Positions 9,257-19,325 of a DNA stretch of 36,669 nucleotides are shown here, piece by piece. The first letter of the stretch is position 1. Each line of letters opens with the position of its first letter. Both the position numbers and the translations under genes were made by a program. This DNA is from Anaerobacillus alkalilacustris (GTDB lineage: Bacteria > Bacillota > Bacilli > Bacillales > Anaerobacillaceae), in NCBI RefSeq assembly GCF_001866005.1, contig NZ_MLQR01000001.1, forward strand, positions 152,191 to 188,859. The letters run 5' to 3'. The notes beneath the pieces are model-generated. The model ran no database searches. It worked only from the letters and a program-made list of their open reading frames with translations, and had not been told where the DNA came from.

Positions 9257-10342
9257 ATGGTGAGATGGATAGTTAAACTTTTCTTTGTTATTTTAGGTGG
9301 AACATTGGGATTTCTATTTGTACCAGACGTAATAGAAATTTTAAATTTTGGTGGTTTGCCTAATTGGGTTACAAATTCTTATTCTGGTGCTGTAATTGGT
9401 GCAATTATATTATATTTATCTTCATTTTGGATTACAGATTATATTGTTGGCTTAATTCGTTTAGTAGAGGAAAAGTTAGTGAAGGCTCCAGCAACAGATG
9501 TTCTTTTTGGAACAATGGGAATTATTTTTGGATTAATTGTTGCATTTTTAATCGTATTACCCTTGAATACAATCCCTGTTGTTAGTACAGTCCTACCTAT
9601 CTTTTTAACTTTATTATTAGGATATTTAGGTTTTCAAGTTGGGTTTAAGAAGCGGGATGAACTTATTAATTTATTTTCAAGAAAAAGTGATAAAAAGAAG
9701 GATATTGATGAAGTAGTAAAAGAAAGACATGGTGTTGAGCTTAAAATACTAGATACAAGTGTTATAATAGATGGACGTATTGCTGATATTTGTCAAACAG
9801 GGTTTTTAGAAGGGACTTTAGTTATTCCGCAGTTTGTACTTGAAGAACTCCAGCATATCGCAGATTCATCTGATGTATTAAAGAGAAACCGTGGTCGCCG
9901 CGGACTAGATATATTAAATAAAATACAAAAAGAACTATCGATTAATGTTGAAATTTACGAAGGTGACTTTGAAGACATTCAAGAGGTTGATAGCAAGTTA
10001 GTTAAACTAGCAAAGCTTGTTTCTGGACTTGTTGTGACGAATGATTTTAATTTAAATAAAGTGTGTGATCTTCAAGGGGTTCCGGTATTAAACATTAATG
10101 ACTTAGCAAATGCGGTAAAGCCAATTGTTTTACCTGGTGAAGAGTTACATGTCCAAGTGATAAAAGATGGTAAAGAGCATAATCAAGGTATTGCTTATTT
10201 AGACGATGGCACAATGATTGTTGTTGAAGGTGGTCGTGATCACATTGGAAAGCATATTGATGTAATAGTTACTAGTGTACTTCAGACATCAGCCGGTAGA
10301 ATGATATTTGCTAAACCAAAATTATTAGAAAAGGCATTATAA
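9257..10342 (+). CDS. yacL: YacL, membrane-anchored PIN/TRAM domain protein
   Basis: The 361-residue protein has four hydrophobic helices (about 5-22, 44-62, 82-101, 107-127). A PIN nuclease-like domain begins at [12 protein letters not shown], where D166 is a likely metal ligand, and further acidic residues lie in [10 protein letters not shown]-terminal TRAM-type beta domain follows in the last 65 residues ([20 protein letters not shown]). The PIN fold suggests a metal-dependent RNase tethered to the membrane, but I know of no defined substrate. ATG 9257 follows a near-perfect AAAGGAGGTGA. Its own promoters and terminator make it a single-gene unit. Confidence 0.93.
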   Translation: MVRWIVKLFFVILGGTLGFLFVPDVIEILNFGGLPNWVTNSYSGAVIGAIILYLSSFWITDYIVGLIRLVEEKLVKAPATDVLFGTMGIIFGLIVAFLIVLPLNTIPVVSTVLPIFLTLLLGYLGFQVGFKKRDELINLFSRKSDKKKDIDEVVKERHGVELKILDTSVIIDGRIADICQTGFLEGTLVIPQFVLEELQHIADSSDVLKRNRGRRGLDILNKIQKELSINVEIYEGDFEDIQEVDSKLVKLAKLVSGLVVTNDFNLNKVCDLQGVPVLNINDLANAVKPIVLPGEELHVQVIKDGKEHNQGIAYLDDGTMIVVEGGRDHIGKHIDVIVTSVLQTSAGRMIFAKPKLLEKAL

Positions 10343-10353
10343 ATATTTTATAG

Positions 10354-10397
10354 AAAACGTTAGGTCAACATTTGTTGTCTTAACGTTTCCTTTTTTT
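10354..10397 (+). terminator. terminator after yacL
   Basis: AAACGTTA (about 10355-10362) pairs with TAACGTTT (10381-10388). An inner CAACA/TTGTTG pairing closes the loop, and CCTTTTTTT follows. It ends the yacL transcript. Confidence 0.85.
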
Positions 10398-10457
10398 CTC
10401 TAGTTCGCTATAATAATCATAGTTTAAGATTATACTTTTGAATGGAGAAGCTCTTTA

Positions 10458-11150
10458 ATGAAATATTCTGTAGTGATTCCTGCAGCAGGGCAAGGAAAAA
10501 GAATGAAACTTAATAAAAACAAACAGTTTCTACTCTTAGAAGACAAGCCTGTCATCGTACATACATTAAACACTTTTCAAAATGATAACTGGTGTGAAGA
10601 AATAATTATTGTGGCAAACAAGGATGAAATTGAACAAATAACTCAACTGACAAATATATATAAAATTTCAAAAGTTTCAAAAGTAGTTTTCGGGGGCACA
10701 GAAAGGCAACATAGCGTTCGAAATGGATTGAAAGCATTGGGTGGAGATAAGATCGTGTTAGTACACGATGGCGCTCGTCCATTTGTAAAGGAAGAGCATA
10801 TCCACCGTCTAGTTGAAGAAACAGAAAAAACAGAAGCTGCAATACTCGCTGTGCCGATTAAAGACACGGTAAAAATGAGTGAAGGTGAATATGTATCACA
10901 TACAGTAGATCGTTCTAGTTTATGGTCAGTTCAAACACCTCAAGCTTTTCGTTTGCAAGCAATTCTTTCTGCTCATGAATGGGCTGAGAAAAATAATTTT
11001 TTAGGAACTGATGACGCTAGTTTAATGGAAAAGCTAGAGAAACCTGTTTCAATTGTTACGGGAGACTACTTCAATATTAAACTCACTACTCGAGAGGATA
11101 TCGTGTTTGCATCGTCTATTTTGCGAGTGAGACGAGGAGAATTAGTATGA
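10458..11150 (+). CDS. ispD: IspD, 2-C-methyl-D-erythritol 4-phosphate cytidylyltransferase
   Basis: The 230-residue nucleotidyltransferase transfers CMP from CTP to MEP, the third step of the MEP isoprenoid pathway. The CTP-binding loop is PAAGQGKRM (8-16) with NKQF nearby. The conserved HDGARP lies at 103-108 and VQTPQAFR in the C-terminal half. A GGAG Shine-Dalgarno lies about 10 bases before ATG 10458. A good -10 (TATAAT, 10409-10414) is present upstream but its -35 overlaps the yacL terminator tail and is poor. The 3' end overlaps ispF by four bases (ATGA). Confidence 0.97.
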   Translation: MKYSVVIPAAGQGKRMKLNKNKQFLLLEDKPVIVHTLNTFQNDNWCEEIIIVANKDEIEQITQLTNIYKISKVSKVVFGGTERQHSVRNGLKALGGDKIVLVHDGARPFVKEEHIHRLVEETEKTEAAILAVPIKDTVKMSEGEYVSHTVDRSSLWSVQTPQAFRLQAILSAHEWAEKNNFLGTDDASLMEKLEKPVSIVTGDYFNIKLTTREDIVFASSILRVRRGELV

Positions 11151-11623
11151 TAAGAATAGGACAAGGGTATGATGTACATCAATTAGTCGAAGGCAGAAAA
11201 TTGATCATAGGTGGAATTGAAATACCTCATGAAATGGGGCTATTAGGCCATTCTGATGCTGATGTTTTACTCCACACAGTTGCTGATGCCTGTTTAGGTG
11301 CAATTGGTGAGGGAGATATCGGAAAGCACTTCCCAGATACGGACCCTAATTTTAAAGACGCAGATTCGGCAAAACTTCTTTCGCACGTTTGGGAAATTGT
11401 CAAAGAAAAAGGGTATAATTTAGGAAATATTGATTGCACGATTATTGCCCAAAGGCCAAAGATGGCTCCTTATATACCTGAAATGAGACGAAGGATTAGT
11501 GAATTGTTGGAGGCTGATTTGGATCAAGTAAATGTGAAAGCAACAACAACCGAAAAATTAGGGTTTTGTGGTAGAGAAGAAGGTATAGCATCCCAAGCTG
11601 TTGTTTTATTAGTGAGAAAATAA
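11147..11623 (+). CDS. ispF: IspF, 2-C-methyl-D-erythritol 2,4-cyclodiphosphate synthase
   Basis: The 158-residue protein is full length for the family. Zinc ligands D9, H11 (in GYDVH) and H43 are visible, along with [10 protein letters not shown] and the C-terminal [13 protein letters not shown]. It forms the cyclic diphosphate from CDP-ME 2-phosphate, two steps after IspD; the intervening kinase IspE is encoded elsewhere. The four-base overlap with ispD indicates translational coupling. Confidence 0.98.
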   Translation: MIRIGQGYDVHQLVEGRKLIIGGIEIPHEMGLLGHSDADVLLHTVADACLGAIGEGDIGKHFPDTDPNFKDADSAKLLSHVWEIVKEKGYNLGNIDCTIIAQRPKMAPYIPEMRRRISELLEADLDQVNVKATTTEKLGFCGREEGIASQAVVLLVRK

Positions 11624-11652
11624 AAGTTGATATTTTGCTTTGAAATATGTTC

Positions 11653-11681
11653 TTGATGTCACTTCTTTATAAGAATAGAAT
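11653..11681 (+). promoter_or_regulatory. SigA promoter of gltX
   Basis: TTGATG (11653-11658), a 17-nt spacer and TAGAAT (11676-11681) lie 27 bases before the gltX start. No terminator separates ispF from gltX, so read-through is also possible. Confidence 0.6.
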
Positions 11682-11707
11682 TATGAAAGAAAAGGATGGT
11701 GTTAATC

Positions 11708-13162
11708 ATGTCAAAACAAGTGAGAGTTCGTTTTGCCCCAAGTCCAACAGGACATTTACATATAGGTGGAGCTAGATCTGCTCTATTTAATTATTTATTT
11801 GCCCGTAACCAAGGCGGAAAGTTTATCGTGCGAATTGAGGATACTGATCAAGCTAGAAACGTTGAAACGGCTCAAGAAAAACTATTGGAAAGTATGAAGT
11901 GGTTAGGAATTGAGTGGGATGAAAGTGTAGATGTTGGTGGGGAGTTTGGACCATATAGCTGTATGGAACGAATTGACATATACAAAAAGTATATTCAAGA
12001 GCTTATGGACCAAGGAAAAGCATACTACTGCTACATGACAGAGGAAGAAAGCGAAAGAGAACGAGAGGAGCAATTGGCACGCGGTGAAACCCCTAAATAT
12101 AGTGGGCGAGATCGTGATTTAACTGCTGAGCAACGTGCTGCGTATGAAAATGAAGGAAGAAAACCGGTTGTTCGCTTTCGTGTTCCGGAAGGAAAGCAAG
12201 TAATTGTAGACGATGCTATTAGAGGAAAAGTAGAATTTGAAGCAGAGGGTATTGGTGATTTCATTATTGCTAGACGAGACGGGATTCCAATGTATAACTT
12301 TGCTGTTGTTGTTGATGATCATTTAATGGAGATCTCTCATGTTATTCGCGGTGAAGAACACTTATCGAATGCGCCTCGTCAAGTTTTATTATTCGAAGCT
12401 TTTGGGTGGGAAACGCCAAAGTTTGCTCATGCCTCATTAATATTAAACCAAGACCGTCAAAAGATGAGTAAACGAGACGAATCGATTATTCAATTTGTTG
12501 AACAATATCGAGATTTAGGGTACTTACCAGAAGCGATCGTTAACTTTTTAGCTTTACTTGGTTGGTCTCCTGTTGGAGAAGAAGAAATATTCACAAAAGA
12601 AGAACTCATTGAACAATTTAGTTTAGAAAGAGTCTCAAAAGCTCCTGCAGTATTTGATACACAAAAGCTTGAGTGGATGAATAATCAATATATGAAGAAG
12701 GCTGATAGCGATCGAGTAGTTGAGTTAGCACTTCCTCATCTAATAAAGGTTGGGAAGTTACCTGAAGCTATGACTTTAGAACAGCAACAATGGGCTAGAG
12801 AATTAATTTTATTGCACCAAGAAAAAATGAGCTATGGTGGAGAAATTGTTGAACTAACAGAGTTGTTCTTTAAGGCTGAAATTGAGTATAATGAAGAGGC
12901 AAAAGAAATTTTAAATGAAGAACAAGTTCCTACAGTATTAAAAGAGTTTAATACTCAATTAGAAGCTTTAGAAACATTTACAGCTGAAGAAATTAAAGCA
13001 GCTACAAAGGCTACCCAGAAAGCAACAGGGTATAAAGGTAAGCAGTTATTTATGCCGATCCGTGTAGCGACAACGGGTCAAACGCATGGTCCCGACTTAC
13101 CAAAAGCAATAAGCTTATTAGGTAAAGAAATCGTATTAAATCGTTTAACCGGATTATTGTAA
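11708..13162 (+). CDS. gltX: glutamyl-tRNA synthetase
   Basis: The 484-residue class I synthetase has HLHIG (16-20) and KMSKR (252-256) as its two ATP-binding signatures. Conserved GEEH and [10 protein letters not shown] segments follow, and the C-terminal half carries the anticodon-binding helices. In Bacillus this enzyme is non-discriminating: it also loads Glu onto tRNA-Gln, which GatCAB then amidates. That property is known of the family and is not visible here. ATG 11708 matches the family N-terminus ([15 protein letters not shown]). An in-frame ATG at 11696 lies inside the Shine-Dalgarno region and is unlikely. Confidence 0.97.
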   Translation: MSKQVRVRFAPSPTGHLHIGGARSALFNYLFARNQGGKFIVRIEDTDQARNVETAQEKLLESMKWLGIEWDESVDVGGEFGPYSCMERIDIYKKYIQELMDQGKAYYCYMTEEESEREREEQLARGETPKYSGRDRDLTAEQRAAYENEGRKPVVRFRVPEGKQVIVDDAIRGKVEFEAEGIGDFIIARRDGIPMYNFAVVVDDHLMEISHVIRGEEHLSNAPRQVLLFEAFGWETPKFAHASLILNQDRQKMSKRDESIIQFVEQYRDLGYLPEAIVNFLALLGWSPVGEEEIFTKEELIEQFSLERVSKAPAVFDTQKLEWMNNQYMKKADSDRVVELALPHLIKVGKLPEAMTLEQQQWARELILLHQEKMSYGGEIVELTELFFKAEIEYNEEAKEILNEEQVPTVLKEFNTQLEALETFTAEEIKAATKATQKATGYKGKQLFMPIRVATTGQTHGPDLPKAISLLGKEIVLNRLTGLL

Positions 13163-13189
13163 AGCGTAGAAGAGGATAAGTAAAAGGAA

Positions 13190-13405
13190 TATTTCTTATT
13201 TAGAGAGAGCTGCCAAGGCTGAAAGTAGCTTAAGGAACATCCTTTGAATTGCACCTCTGAGTCTAATACTAAAATGTTTTTGAAACATAGTAAGTATTGG
13301 CGGCACTCTCCGTTAAAAGAGTTAAGAGGAGTATAATACCATACTCAAACAGAGTGGAACCGCGCTAAAAAGCGTCTCTGTGCACATGCACAGAGACGCT
13401 TTTTT
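13190..13405 (+). promoter_or_regulatory. T-box riboswitch, probably tRNA-Cys responsive
   Basis: This T-box leader precedes cysE-cysS. Stem I contains the GGCTGAAAG...AGC arm and ends in a specifier region reading GAATTGCACC, in which TGC (13250-13252) would be the Cys codon. The conserved T-box AGAGTGGAACCGCG is at 13351-13364. The antiterminator forms by pairing CAGAG (13350-13354) with CTCTG (13376-13380), leaving the TGGA bulge to bind the tRNA acceptor end. The same CTCTG is part of the terminator stem, so the two folds exclude each other. Uncharged tRNA-Cys would allow read-through into cysE-cysS. Confidence 0.93.
13371..13405 (+). terminator. T-box-controlled terminator
   Basis: A perfect 13-bp stem, AGCGTCTCTGTGC with GCACAGAGACGCT, has loop ACAT and is followed by at least five T. 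It is the off-state of the T-box switch and also closes the gltX transcript when cysteine is plentiful. Confidence 0.95.
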
Positions 13406-13583
13406 ATATGAGGTTAAAAACCTCGTTATCGATAAAGACATAGCAATAATATTATACAATTTAATGAATTTCATATTATAGTTATTACACGCCTATTTGA
13501 TACGTTTATTTAATTGATGCCGCTCGATAAATGAAACTTTGAAATTCACTTAATTTAAAGATTTTACCGTAATAAAGCTTTAA

Positions 13584-13612
13584 TTGTTAACCGTTATTTA
13601 AAAAACTATAGA
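13584..13612 (+). promoter_or_regulatory. possible weak promoter before cysE
   Basis: TTGTTA (13584-13589) and TATAGA (13607-13612) have a 17-nt spacer. They lie in the 252-base AT-rich gap between the T-box terminator and cysE. The match is partial and the region AT-rich. Confidence 0.25.
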
Positions 13613-13657
13613 AATACGATTTTCGGTGTATGTTGTATCTTGAAGGGGGAGAAATGA

Positions 13658-14296
13658 TTGTTTAAAACGTTAAGAAACGATATTGATGTAGTGTTTGAAC
13701 AAGATCCAGCCGCGAGAAGTAAAATTGAAGTGATTTTTACTTACTCAGGCCTTCATGCAATTTGGGCACATAGATTTGCTCATTTCTTATGGAAAAAAAG
13801 AATGTTTTTTCTTGCTAGGTTTATATCTCAAGTTTCACGTTTTATCACGGGGATAGAAATTCATCCTGGTGCAGTAATTGGTCAGCGTTTATTTATTGAC
13901 CATGGTATGGGTGTCGTAATTGGAGAAACGTGTGAAATTGGAGATAATGTAACTATCTATCAAGGTGTTACATTAGGTGGTACAGGGAAAGAGAAAGGAA
14001 AACGCCATCCCACAATTGAAGATAATGTATTGATAGCATCAGGGGCAAAAGTATTAGGTTCAATGAAAATAGGGAAAAACTCACGTATTGGTGCGGGATC
14101 TGTAGTACTTAATGAAGTGCCACCCAATTCTACGGTCGTAGGAATTCCTGGACGGGTCGTTATGCAAGATGGTGTGAAAATTAGAAGAGACTTAGATCAT
14201 ATAAATTTACCAGACCCAGTTGCAGATAAATTTAAAGAGCTTGATGCTGAGATAATTCGTCTTAAAAATGAGCTGGCAAAGTTAAAACAACCGTAA
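13658..14296 (+). CDS. cysE: serine O-acetyltransferase
   Basis: The 212-residue enzyme acetylates serine with acetyl-CoA, the first step of cysteine synthesis. The left-handed beta-helix hexapeptide repeats run from about residue 65. They include EIHPGA, the catalytic-site segment [12 protein letters not shown] and [16 protein letters not shown]. It is shorter at the N-terminus than the enterobacterial enzyme, as usual in Bacillus. The start is TTG 13658 behind AAGGGGGAG; a nearer ATG (13654) is out of frame and stops after three codons. Placement with cysS under a T-box couples cysteine synthesis to tRNA-Cys charging. Confidence 0.96.
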   Translation: MFKTLRNDIDVVFEQDPAARSKIEVIFTYSGLHAIWAHRFAHFLWKKRMFFLARFISQVSRFITGIEIHPGAVIGQRLFIDHGMGVVIGETCEIGDNVTIYQGVTLGGTGKEKGKRHPTIEDNVLIASGAKVLGSMKIGKNSRIGAGSVVLNEVPPNSTVVGIPGRVVMQDGVKIRRDLDHINLPDPVADKFKELDAEIIRLKNELAKLKQP

Positions 14297-14463
14297 ATGT
14301 TTCTCAAAATGAAATTAACAACACAGGTTTTACAACGACAAATTCTAGTTCGAGTTGAATAGTGCCTTGGCAACTAGATCTAGATTGGTGTGACTGAATT
14401 AATGCAACGATGGGCTTCGCTCAACTAAATTTCAATTTTTATTAAATGAAGGAGTGTAAAAGA

Positions 14464-15864
14464 ATGTCGATTAAAGTTTATAACACGTTGTCAAGACAAA
14501 AAGAACTATTTCAACCAATAGAAGAAGGCAAAGTCAAAATGTATGTGTGTGGACCGACGGTTTACAATTATATTCATATTGGTAATGCAAGACCGGCGAT
14601 AATTTTTGATATGGTTCGAAGGTACTTAGAATTTCGAGGCTATGACGTAACCTATGTATCTAACTTTACCGATGTTGACGATAAACTTATAAAAGCAGCA
14701 AAAGAATTAGGCGAAGATGTACCAACAATTGCCGAGCGATTTATTAAAGCGTATTTTGATGATGTAGCTGCTTTAGGTGTACGTTGTGCAGACGTCCATC
14801 CTCGTGTTACAGAAACAATGGTAGAAATTATTGATTTTATTAAAGGTCTTGTCGATAAAGGATTTGCCTATGAAGTCAATGGGGACGTATATTTCAGTAC
14901 GAGAAAATTCAAAGGATATGGAAAGCTTTCACAACAATCAATTGATGACCTACAATCAGGGGCCAGAATTGAAGTCGAGCAGCAAAAAGTAGACCCTTTA
15001 GATTTTGCTCTTTGGAAAGCTGCGAAACCAGGGGAAATATCATGGGATAGTCCATGGGGAGAAGGAAGACCAGGGTGGCATATTGAATGTTCAGCCATGG
15101 TGAAGAAATATTTAGGAGACACGATTGATATTCATGCAGGGGGTCAGGACCTTTCATTCCCACACCATGAAAATGAAATTGCTCAATCAGAAGCAATGAC
15201 CGGTAAACCGATGGCTAACTATTGGCTTCATAATGGGTATATTAATATTGATAATGAGAAAATGTCGAAGTCGTTAGGAAACTTTATTTTGGTTCACGAT
15301 ATTATTAAAAAATATGAACCTGAAATTATACGTTTCTTTATGCTTATGGCCCACTACAGAAGTCCGATAAATTTTAGTGACGAATTGTTAAATAGTGCTA
15401 AGAGTAGTTTCGATCGTTTGAAAACGGCAGTGAGAAACCTTCAGTATCGACTTGAAGAGAGTGCTAACTTAGGTGAAAATGAGAACGATTGGATTGGAAA
15501 AATAAATGTAGAGAAAGAAAAGTTTATTAAAGAAATGGATGATGATTTTAACAGTGCTAATGCAATAGCAACACTATTTGATTTAGCAAAAAAGGCAAAT
15601 CTTTATTTGCGTGAGGATCATTCATCAAAAAAAGTACTTGAGCACTTCTTAAAAACATTTGAGGAATTATCTGGTGTGCTTGGTTTTGATCTTTCATCAG
15701 CAAAAGAGCTGCTAGATGAAGAAATTGATAAATTAATTGAACAAAGAAATGAAGCAAGAAAAAATAAAGATTTTGCACTTGCAGATAAAATTAGAGACGC
15801 TTTGAAAAATATGAATATTATTTTAGAGGATACGCCACAAGGAGTGCGTTGGAAGAGGGAATAA
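14464..15864 (+). CDS. cysS: cysteinyl-tRNA synthetase
   Basis: The 466-residue class I synthetase is the same length as in B. subtilis. HIGN (38-41) and KMSKS (266-270) are the ATP motifs. The zinc that selects cysteine is held by C29, C209, H234 and E238, all present. The helical C-terminal region binds the anticodon. ATG 14464 is eight bases after GAAGGAGTG; the longer frame begins within that site. It is co-transcribed with cysE and therefore under the T-box. The gap to mrnC is five bases. Confidence 0.98.
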   Translation: MSIKVYNTLSRQKELFQPIEEGKVKMYVCGPTVYNYIHIGNARPAIIFDMVRRYLEFRGYDVTYVSNFTDVDDKLIKAAKELGEDVPTIAERFIKAYFDDVAALGVRCADVHPRVTETMVEIIDFIKGLVDKGFAYEVNGDVYFSTRKFKGYGKLSQQSIDDLQSGARIEVEQQKVDPLDFALWKAAKPGEISWDSPWGEGRPGWHIECSAMVKKYLGDTIDIHAGGQDLSFPHHENEIAQSEAMTGKPMANYWLHNGYINIDNEKMSKSLGNFILVHDIIKKYEPEIIRFFMLMAHYRSPINFSDELLNSAKSSFDRLKTAVRNLQYRLEESANLGENENDWIGKINVEKEKFIKEMDDDFNSANAIATLFDLAKKANLYLREDHSSKKVLEHFLKTFEELSGVLGFDLSSAKELLDEEIDKLIEQRNEARKNKDFALADKIRDALKNMNIILEDTPQGVRWKRE

Positions 15865-15869
15865 CCGTA

Positions 15870-16304
15870 ATGATGAAACTAACAGAACCAAAAATTGATT
15901 TGAAACAACTAAATGCGTTAGCTTTAGCATATATGGGTGATACTGTTCTTGATACATATGTCCGGTATCGGCTAATTGCTTCGGGAAAGGTAAGACCAAA
16001 CGAACTTCATAAAAAAGCAACAAATTACGTGTCCGCAAAAGCTCAAGCAATAGTCATTAACAGGTTGCTTTCGACAGATTTTTTAAGTAGAGAAGAAATT
16101 GATGTTGTAATGCGTGGCAGAAATGCCAAACCTGGCAATGTTCGAAAAAGTACAGACTTACAAACTTACCGACAGAGTACAGCTTTTGAAGCTTTATTAG
16201 GTTACTTATATTTGTTAAATGAATACGAGAGACTTGACTGTGTTATTGAGAAAACATTTGAAATTTTGGAAGAAGAAGAAGGGAGTGTGAAAAATGGGAA
16301 GTGA
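15870..16304 (+). CDS. mrnC: Mini-ribonuclease III, 23S rRNA maturation
   Basis: The 144-residue protein is an RNase III catalytic domain without the dsRNA-binding domain. [19 protein letters not shown] carries the acidic metal ligands of the RNase III signature. [13 protein letters not shown] near residue 115 is the second acidic site. Mini-III trims both ends of 23S rRNA from the double-stranded precursor stalk. ATG 15870 is preferred over an upstream TTG within cysS. It overlaps rlmB by 11 bases, forming a small RNA-processing gene set with rlmB and rae1. Confidence 0.95.
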   Translation: MMKLTEPKIDLKQLNALALAYMGDTVLDTYVRYRLIASGKVRPNELHKKATNYVSAKAQAIVINRLLSTDFLSREEIDVVMRGRNAKPGNVRKSTDLQTYRQSTAFEALLGYLYLLNEYERLDCVIEKTFEILEEEEGSVKNGK

Positions 16305-17043
16305 ATTTATTATCGGTAGAAATCCTGTTTTAGAAGCAATACGTTCTGGCCACCCGATTAATAAAATTTGGATTGGAGAAGGATCTCAAAAAGGTCAAGT
16401 AAACCAAGTGATTGATCTAGCAAAAGAAAATGGAATCCAGTATCAATTTGTACCTAAAAAGAAAATAGAATCTTTGGTCGATTCCGAAAACCACCAAGGG
16501 GTTGTAGCTTCAGTTGCTGCGTATGAGTATGCACAGCTAGAGGATTTGTTTCAAAAGGCCAAAGAAAAAGGTGAGGATCCTTTTTTTCTTATTTTAGATG
16601 AAATCGAGGATCCCCATAACTTAGGTTCGATTCTTCGAACTGCTGATGCTAGTGGTGCACATGGAGTAATTATTCCAAAAAGAAGAGCAGTTGGACTAAC
16701 CGCAACAGTAGCTAAAGCTTCTACTGGAGCGATTGAGTATGTTCCGGTTGTGCGTGTTACAAACCTGGCAAGGACGATGGACGAATTAAAAAAACGTGGA
16801 CTATGGTTTGCCGGGACAGACGCTAAGGGGGATACAGATTTCAGGCAGGCAAGTTTTGATTTGCCTATCGGTCTAGTAATAGGTAGCGAAGGAAAAGGAA
16901 TGAGTCGTTTAGTTAAGGAGAAGTGTGATTTTCTACTCAGTATACCTATGCAGGGAAAGGTGACTTCTTTAAATGCTTCTGTAGCAGCAAGTCTTTTAAT
17001 GTATGAGGTTTTAAGGAAGCGTAACACAATAGGATTGAAATAA
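16294..17043 (+). CDS. rlmB: RlmB-type 2'-O-ribose methyltransferase (SPOUT family)
   Basis: The 249-residue protein has an N-terminal RNA-binding domain (about 1-75) and a SPOUT methyltransferase core. The core motifs are [29 protein letters not shown] and [14 protein letters not shown], which build the knotted SAM site. The family methylates a guanosine of 23S rRNA (G2251 in E. coli), although in Bacillus the exact target is less certain. The start overlaps mrnC and sits behind GGGAGTG. The stop is one base before the rae1 start. Confidence 0.93.
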   Translation: MGSEFIIGRNPVLEAIRSGHPINKIWIGEGSQKGQVNQVIDLAKENGIQYQFVPKKKIESLVDSENHQGVVASVAAYEYAQLEDLFQKAKEKGEDPFFLILDEIEDPHNLGSILRTADASGAHGVIIPKRRAVGLTATVAKASTGAIEYVPVVRVTNLARTMDELKKRGLWFAGTDAKGDTDFRQASFDLPIGLVIGSEGKGMSRLVKEKCDFLLSIPMQGKVTSLNASVAASLLMYEVLRKRNTIGLK

Positions 17044-17044
17044 A

Positions 17045-17557
17045 ATGGACAATATACTACTCGTAGACGGCTATAACATTATCGGAGATTGGAAGGAACT
17101 AAAAGCATTAAAAAAGAATGATTTAGAAGGTGCGAGAGACGATTTAATTGAAAAAATGGCTGAGTATCAAGCCTACAGTGGTATGAAAGTCATTATTGTC
17201 TTTGATGCCCATATGGTACCTGGTATAGGAAAAAAATACAGTAATTACAGGCTAGAAATTGTATACACAAGAGAAAATGAGACTGCAGATGAACGTATTG
17301 AAAAATTAGTACATGAATTAAAAACAATAAATACGCAAGTATACGTTGCTACTTCTGATTTTGTGGAACAATCAATTACATTTGGAAGAGGGGCCTTACG
17401 AAAATCTGCTAGGGAATTACGTACTGAAATGGCTATTATAGAAAAGGGAATAGAGAAAGAAGTGAAAAAGTCGAAAAAAGCGAGAAAATCGGCGAAAATA
17501 GCGATCTCTGACGAATTGGCAGAAATTTTTGAAAAATGGCGTCGAGGCAACATGTGA
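17045..17557 (+). CDS. rae1: Rae1 (YacP), ribosome-associated NYN/PIN endoribonuclease
   Basis: The 170-residue NYN-domain protein opens with ILLVDGYNIIG, in which the aspartate and asparagine are the hallmark metal site. It continues with IVFDAH, NETADERIEKLV and VATSDFVEQ, the other acidic positions of the fold. A basic tail of lysines and arginines (about 130-155) suits ribosome binding. In B. subtilis Rae1 enters the ribosomal A site and cuts mRNA in a translation-dependent way. It follows rlmB by one base with only a weak ribosome-binding site, which suggests coupling. Confidence 0.93.
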   Translation: MDNILLVDGYNIIGDWKELKALKKNDLEGARDDLIEKMAEYQAYSGMKVIIVFDAHMVPGIGKKYSNYRLEIVYTRENETADERIEKLVHELKTINTQVYVATSDFVEQSITFGRGALRKSARELRTEMAIIEKGIEKEVKKSKKARKSAKIAISDELAEIFEKWRRGNM

Positions 17558-17561
17558 GTGG

Positions 17562-17591
17562 TTGACGCTTGTTAAATCGATGCTATATAAT
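17562..17591 (+). promoter_or_regulatory. SigA promoter of sigH
   Basis: TTGACG (17562-17567), an 18-nt spacer and TATAAT (17586-17591) give a long leader of about 185 nt before sigH. No AbrB or Spo0A site could be called with confidence in the leader. Confidence 0.75.
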
Positions 17592-17782
17592 ACTCCTATA
17601 TTTATACAATTCTTTTTTTTGGAAAAAGGAAAGCGGTTAATATTTTTTCGTGATCGTTGGTCATAAAAAGGGATTAAGTAATAGATTAACTGTTGCTATG
17701 TAATTTTTTTGTGGCTGCTACTTGATTTTAAATATTCACCTTTTTATACGTAATATAATTCATCAAAGGTCAGGGGGGGATT

Positions 17783-18436
17783 ATGGTGAGCATAGGCCTC
17801 AATGAAATCAAAAATGCTAACTTCGAGAAAATGGAAGATGAATACTTAGTTGAATACGTTAGGCAAGGAGATAGTGGTGCTTTAGAGTATCTTATTAATA
17901 AATATAAGAACTTCGTTAGAGCAAAATCAAGGTCTTACTTCTTAATAGGTGCAGATCATGAGGATATTGTTCAAGAAGGAATGATAGGACTCTACAAAGC
18001 GATTAGGGATTTTAAAGGGGACAAGCTCTCCTCGTTTAAGGCGTTTGCAGAACTTTGTATAACAAGGCAAATTATTACTGCGATTAAAACGGCAACTAGA
18101 CAAAAACACATCCCGTTAAATTCTTATGTATCATTAGATCGTCCCATTTATGATGAAGAAAGTGATCGTACCCTTCTTGATGTAATTTGTGGCAGTCGTG
18201 TAACCGATCCAGAAGAATTACTCATTAATCAAGAAGAGTTCGATGATATTGAACTGAAAATGGGTGAAATCTTAAGTGAACTTGAAAGAAAAGTATTAAT
18301 GCTTTATTTAGACGGAAGATCTTACCAGGAAATTTCCGTCGACTTAAACAGGCATGTTAAATCTATTGACAACGCATTACAGAGAGTAAAAAGAAAACTA
18401 GAACGCTATGTAGAATTGAAAGGTGTAAGCATCTAA
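17783..18436 (+). CDS. sigH: SigH, RNA polymerase sigma factor for early stationary phase and sporulation
   Basis: The 217-residue sigma-70 family factor lacks region 1.1. Region 2 runs about 25-95 with EDIVQEGMIGLYKAIRDF, the core-binding and -10 recognition segment. Region 4 at about 155-215 carries the helix-turn-helix GRSYQEISVDLNRHVKSIDNALQRVKRK (cited by its ends GRSY and RVKRK). It directs transition-phase and sporulation genes such as spo0A, which suggests the organism can sporulate. ATG 17783 is taken as the start; GTG 17786 is an alternative with similar spacing to AGGGGGGGA. Confidence 0.97.
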   Translation: MVSIGLNEIKNANFEKMEDEYLVEYVRQGDSGALEYLINKYKNFVRAKSRSYFLIGADHEDIVQEGMIGLYKAIRDFKGDKLSSFKAFAELCITRQIITAIKTATRQKHIPLNSYVSLDRPIYDEESDRTLLDVICGSRVTDPEELLINQEEFDDIELKMGEILSELERKVLMLYLDGRSYQEISVDLNRHVKSIDNALQRVKRKLERYVELKGVSI

Positions 18437-18460
18437 CAGGGATTTCCCCCTGTTTTTTGT
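18435..18460 (+). terminator. terminator of sigH
   Basis: AACAGGG (18435-18441) pairs with CCCTGTT (18448-18454) around a short loop, and a T run follows. The 5' strand overlaps the sigH stop codon. Confidence 0.88.
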
Positions 18461-18787
18461 TTATCCTTTTTAAAATTTTGGTCAGTGGTCAGGTCTTAAA
18501 GAAAACGCACATAACTTTTTATATTTATTAGGTTAGATCGCGCATGACTTTAAAAACCATATCCAGTTAAATTGATCCGTTGTATCATCAATTAATAGTT
18601 TGTTCGCAAGCGATTATAGGGATCATAAAATTGATTTTAGCAATTTTTTATTAATTGTTTTACAGTATCTAGTTTTGAAAAAGCGAATATTGGTTACAAT
18701 TATACAGTATGTTGACACTATCAAGGCCCTGTGATATGGTTGATTAGTATGTGAATATTAACAATTACAAGATTGGGGTAATCTATA
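18461..18787 (+). other. 327-base region between sigH and rpmG
   Basis: No gene is visible. It contains the rpmG promoter (18712-18740) and a weak AT-rich hairpin with a T tract (AAAATTG, 18627-18633, with CAATTTT, 18641-18647). TATCTAGTTTTGAAA (18666-18680) is identical to a 15-base segment of the 23S-5S spacer at 55-69. Otherwise I see nothing. Confidence 0.6.
18712..18740 (+). promoter_or_regulatory. SigA promoter of rpmG-secE-nusG
   Basis: TTGACA (18712-18717), a 17-nt spacer and TATGGT (18735-18740) lie about 48 bases before rpmG. The perfect -35 supports it despite the imperfect -10. Confidence 0.72.
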
Positions 18788-18937
18788 GTGCGAAAGAAAA
18801 TTGTTCTTGCATGTGATGTCTGTAAGTCACGCAACTACACTACTGAAAAGAATCATTCTTCTAATACAGAGCGTAAAGAAATGAAGAAATTCTGTAAAGT
18901 ATGTAATGAGCACACCCTTCATCTTGAAACGAAATAA
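18788..18937 (+). CDS. rpmG: ribosomal protein bL33, zinc-binding form
   Basis: This 49-residue gene begins at GTG 18788 ([17 protein letters not shown]) and ends at TAA 18935-18937. Cysteines C9/C12 and C36/C39 form the zinc ribbon of the C+ type of L33. Conserved [17 protein letters not shown] closes the protein. It sits between sigH and secE, where B. subtilis 168 has, as I recall, a frameshifted L33 copy; here the frame is intact. The ribosome-binding site (TTGGGGT) is weak. Paralogs elsewhere in the genome are likely. Confidence 0.93.
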   Translation: MRKKIVLACDVCKSRNYTTEKNHSSNTERKEMKKFCKVCNEHTLHLETK

Positions 18938-19125
18938 TCTCGTAAGTACTCATCAATAGTACAAGCTTATTGTTAAAGGTTAAAATGGTAAGAATTGCTA
19001 CGTAAGGGTATGAAGGTTTGTCCGAGTTTTTCTTGCACCTTAATCTTTTAACATAGTGCAAAGTTTCATATTTACAAGTATAAATTATTCGCTAATAGTA
19101 TTGTGTAAGGGGCGGAGGTGGCTTA

Positions 19126-19320
19126 ATGGCTGGAGTGGTTAAGAAGTCAAATGAATTTTTGCGAGATGTAGTAAAAGAATTAAAAAGAGTATCGTGGCCT
19201 AGTCGTAAAGAGTTAACAAGGTACACTGGAGTAGTAGTAGCTACAGTTGTATTTATCGCAATATATTTCGCGATCGTAGATTTAGGTATCTCTTCGTTAA
19301 TTCGCTTTATTTTAGGATAA
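19126..19320 (+). CDS. secE: SecE, preprotein translocase subunit
   Basis: The 64-residue single-span SecE is typical of Bacillus. It has a cytosolic amphipathic helix with the conserved VVKELKRVSWPSRKEL (about 15-30) and one membrane helix at about 34-56. It stabilises SecY in the SecYEG channel. ATG 19126 follows GGCGGAGGTGG. It lies 188 bases after rpmG and 140 bases before nusG, the usual secE-nusG pairing. Confidence 0.97.
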   Translation: MAGVVKKSNEFLRDVVKELKRVSWPSRKELTRYTGVVVATVVFIAIYFAIVDLGISSLIRFILG

Positions 19321-19325
19321 TTGGT

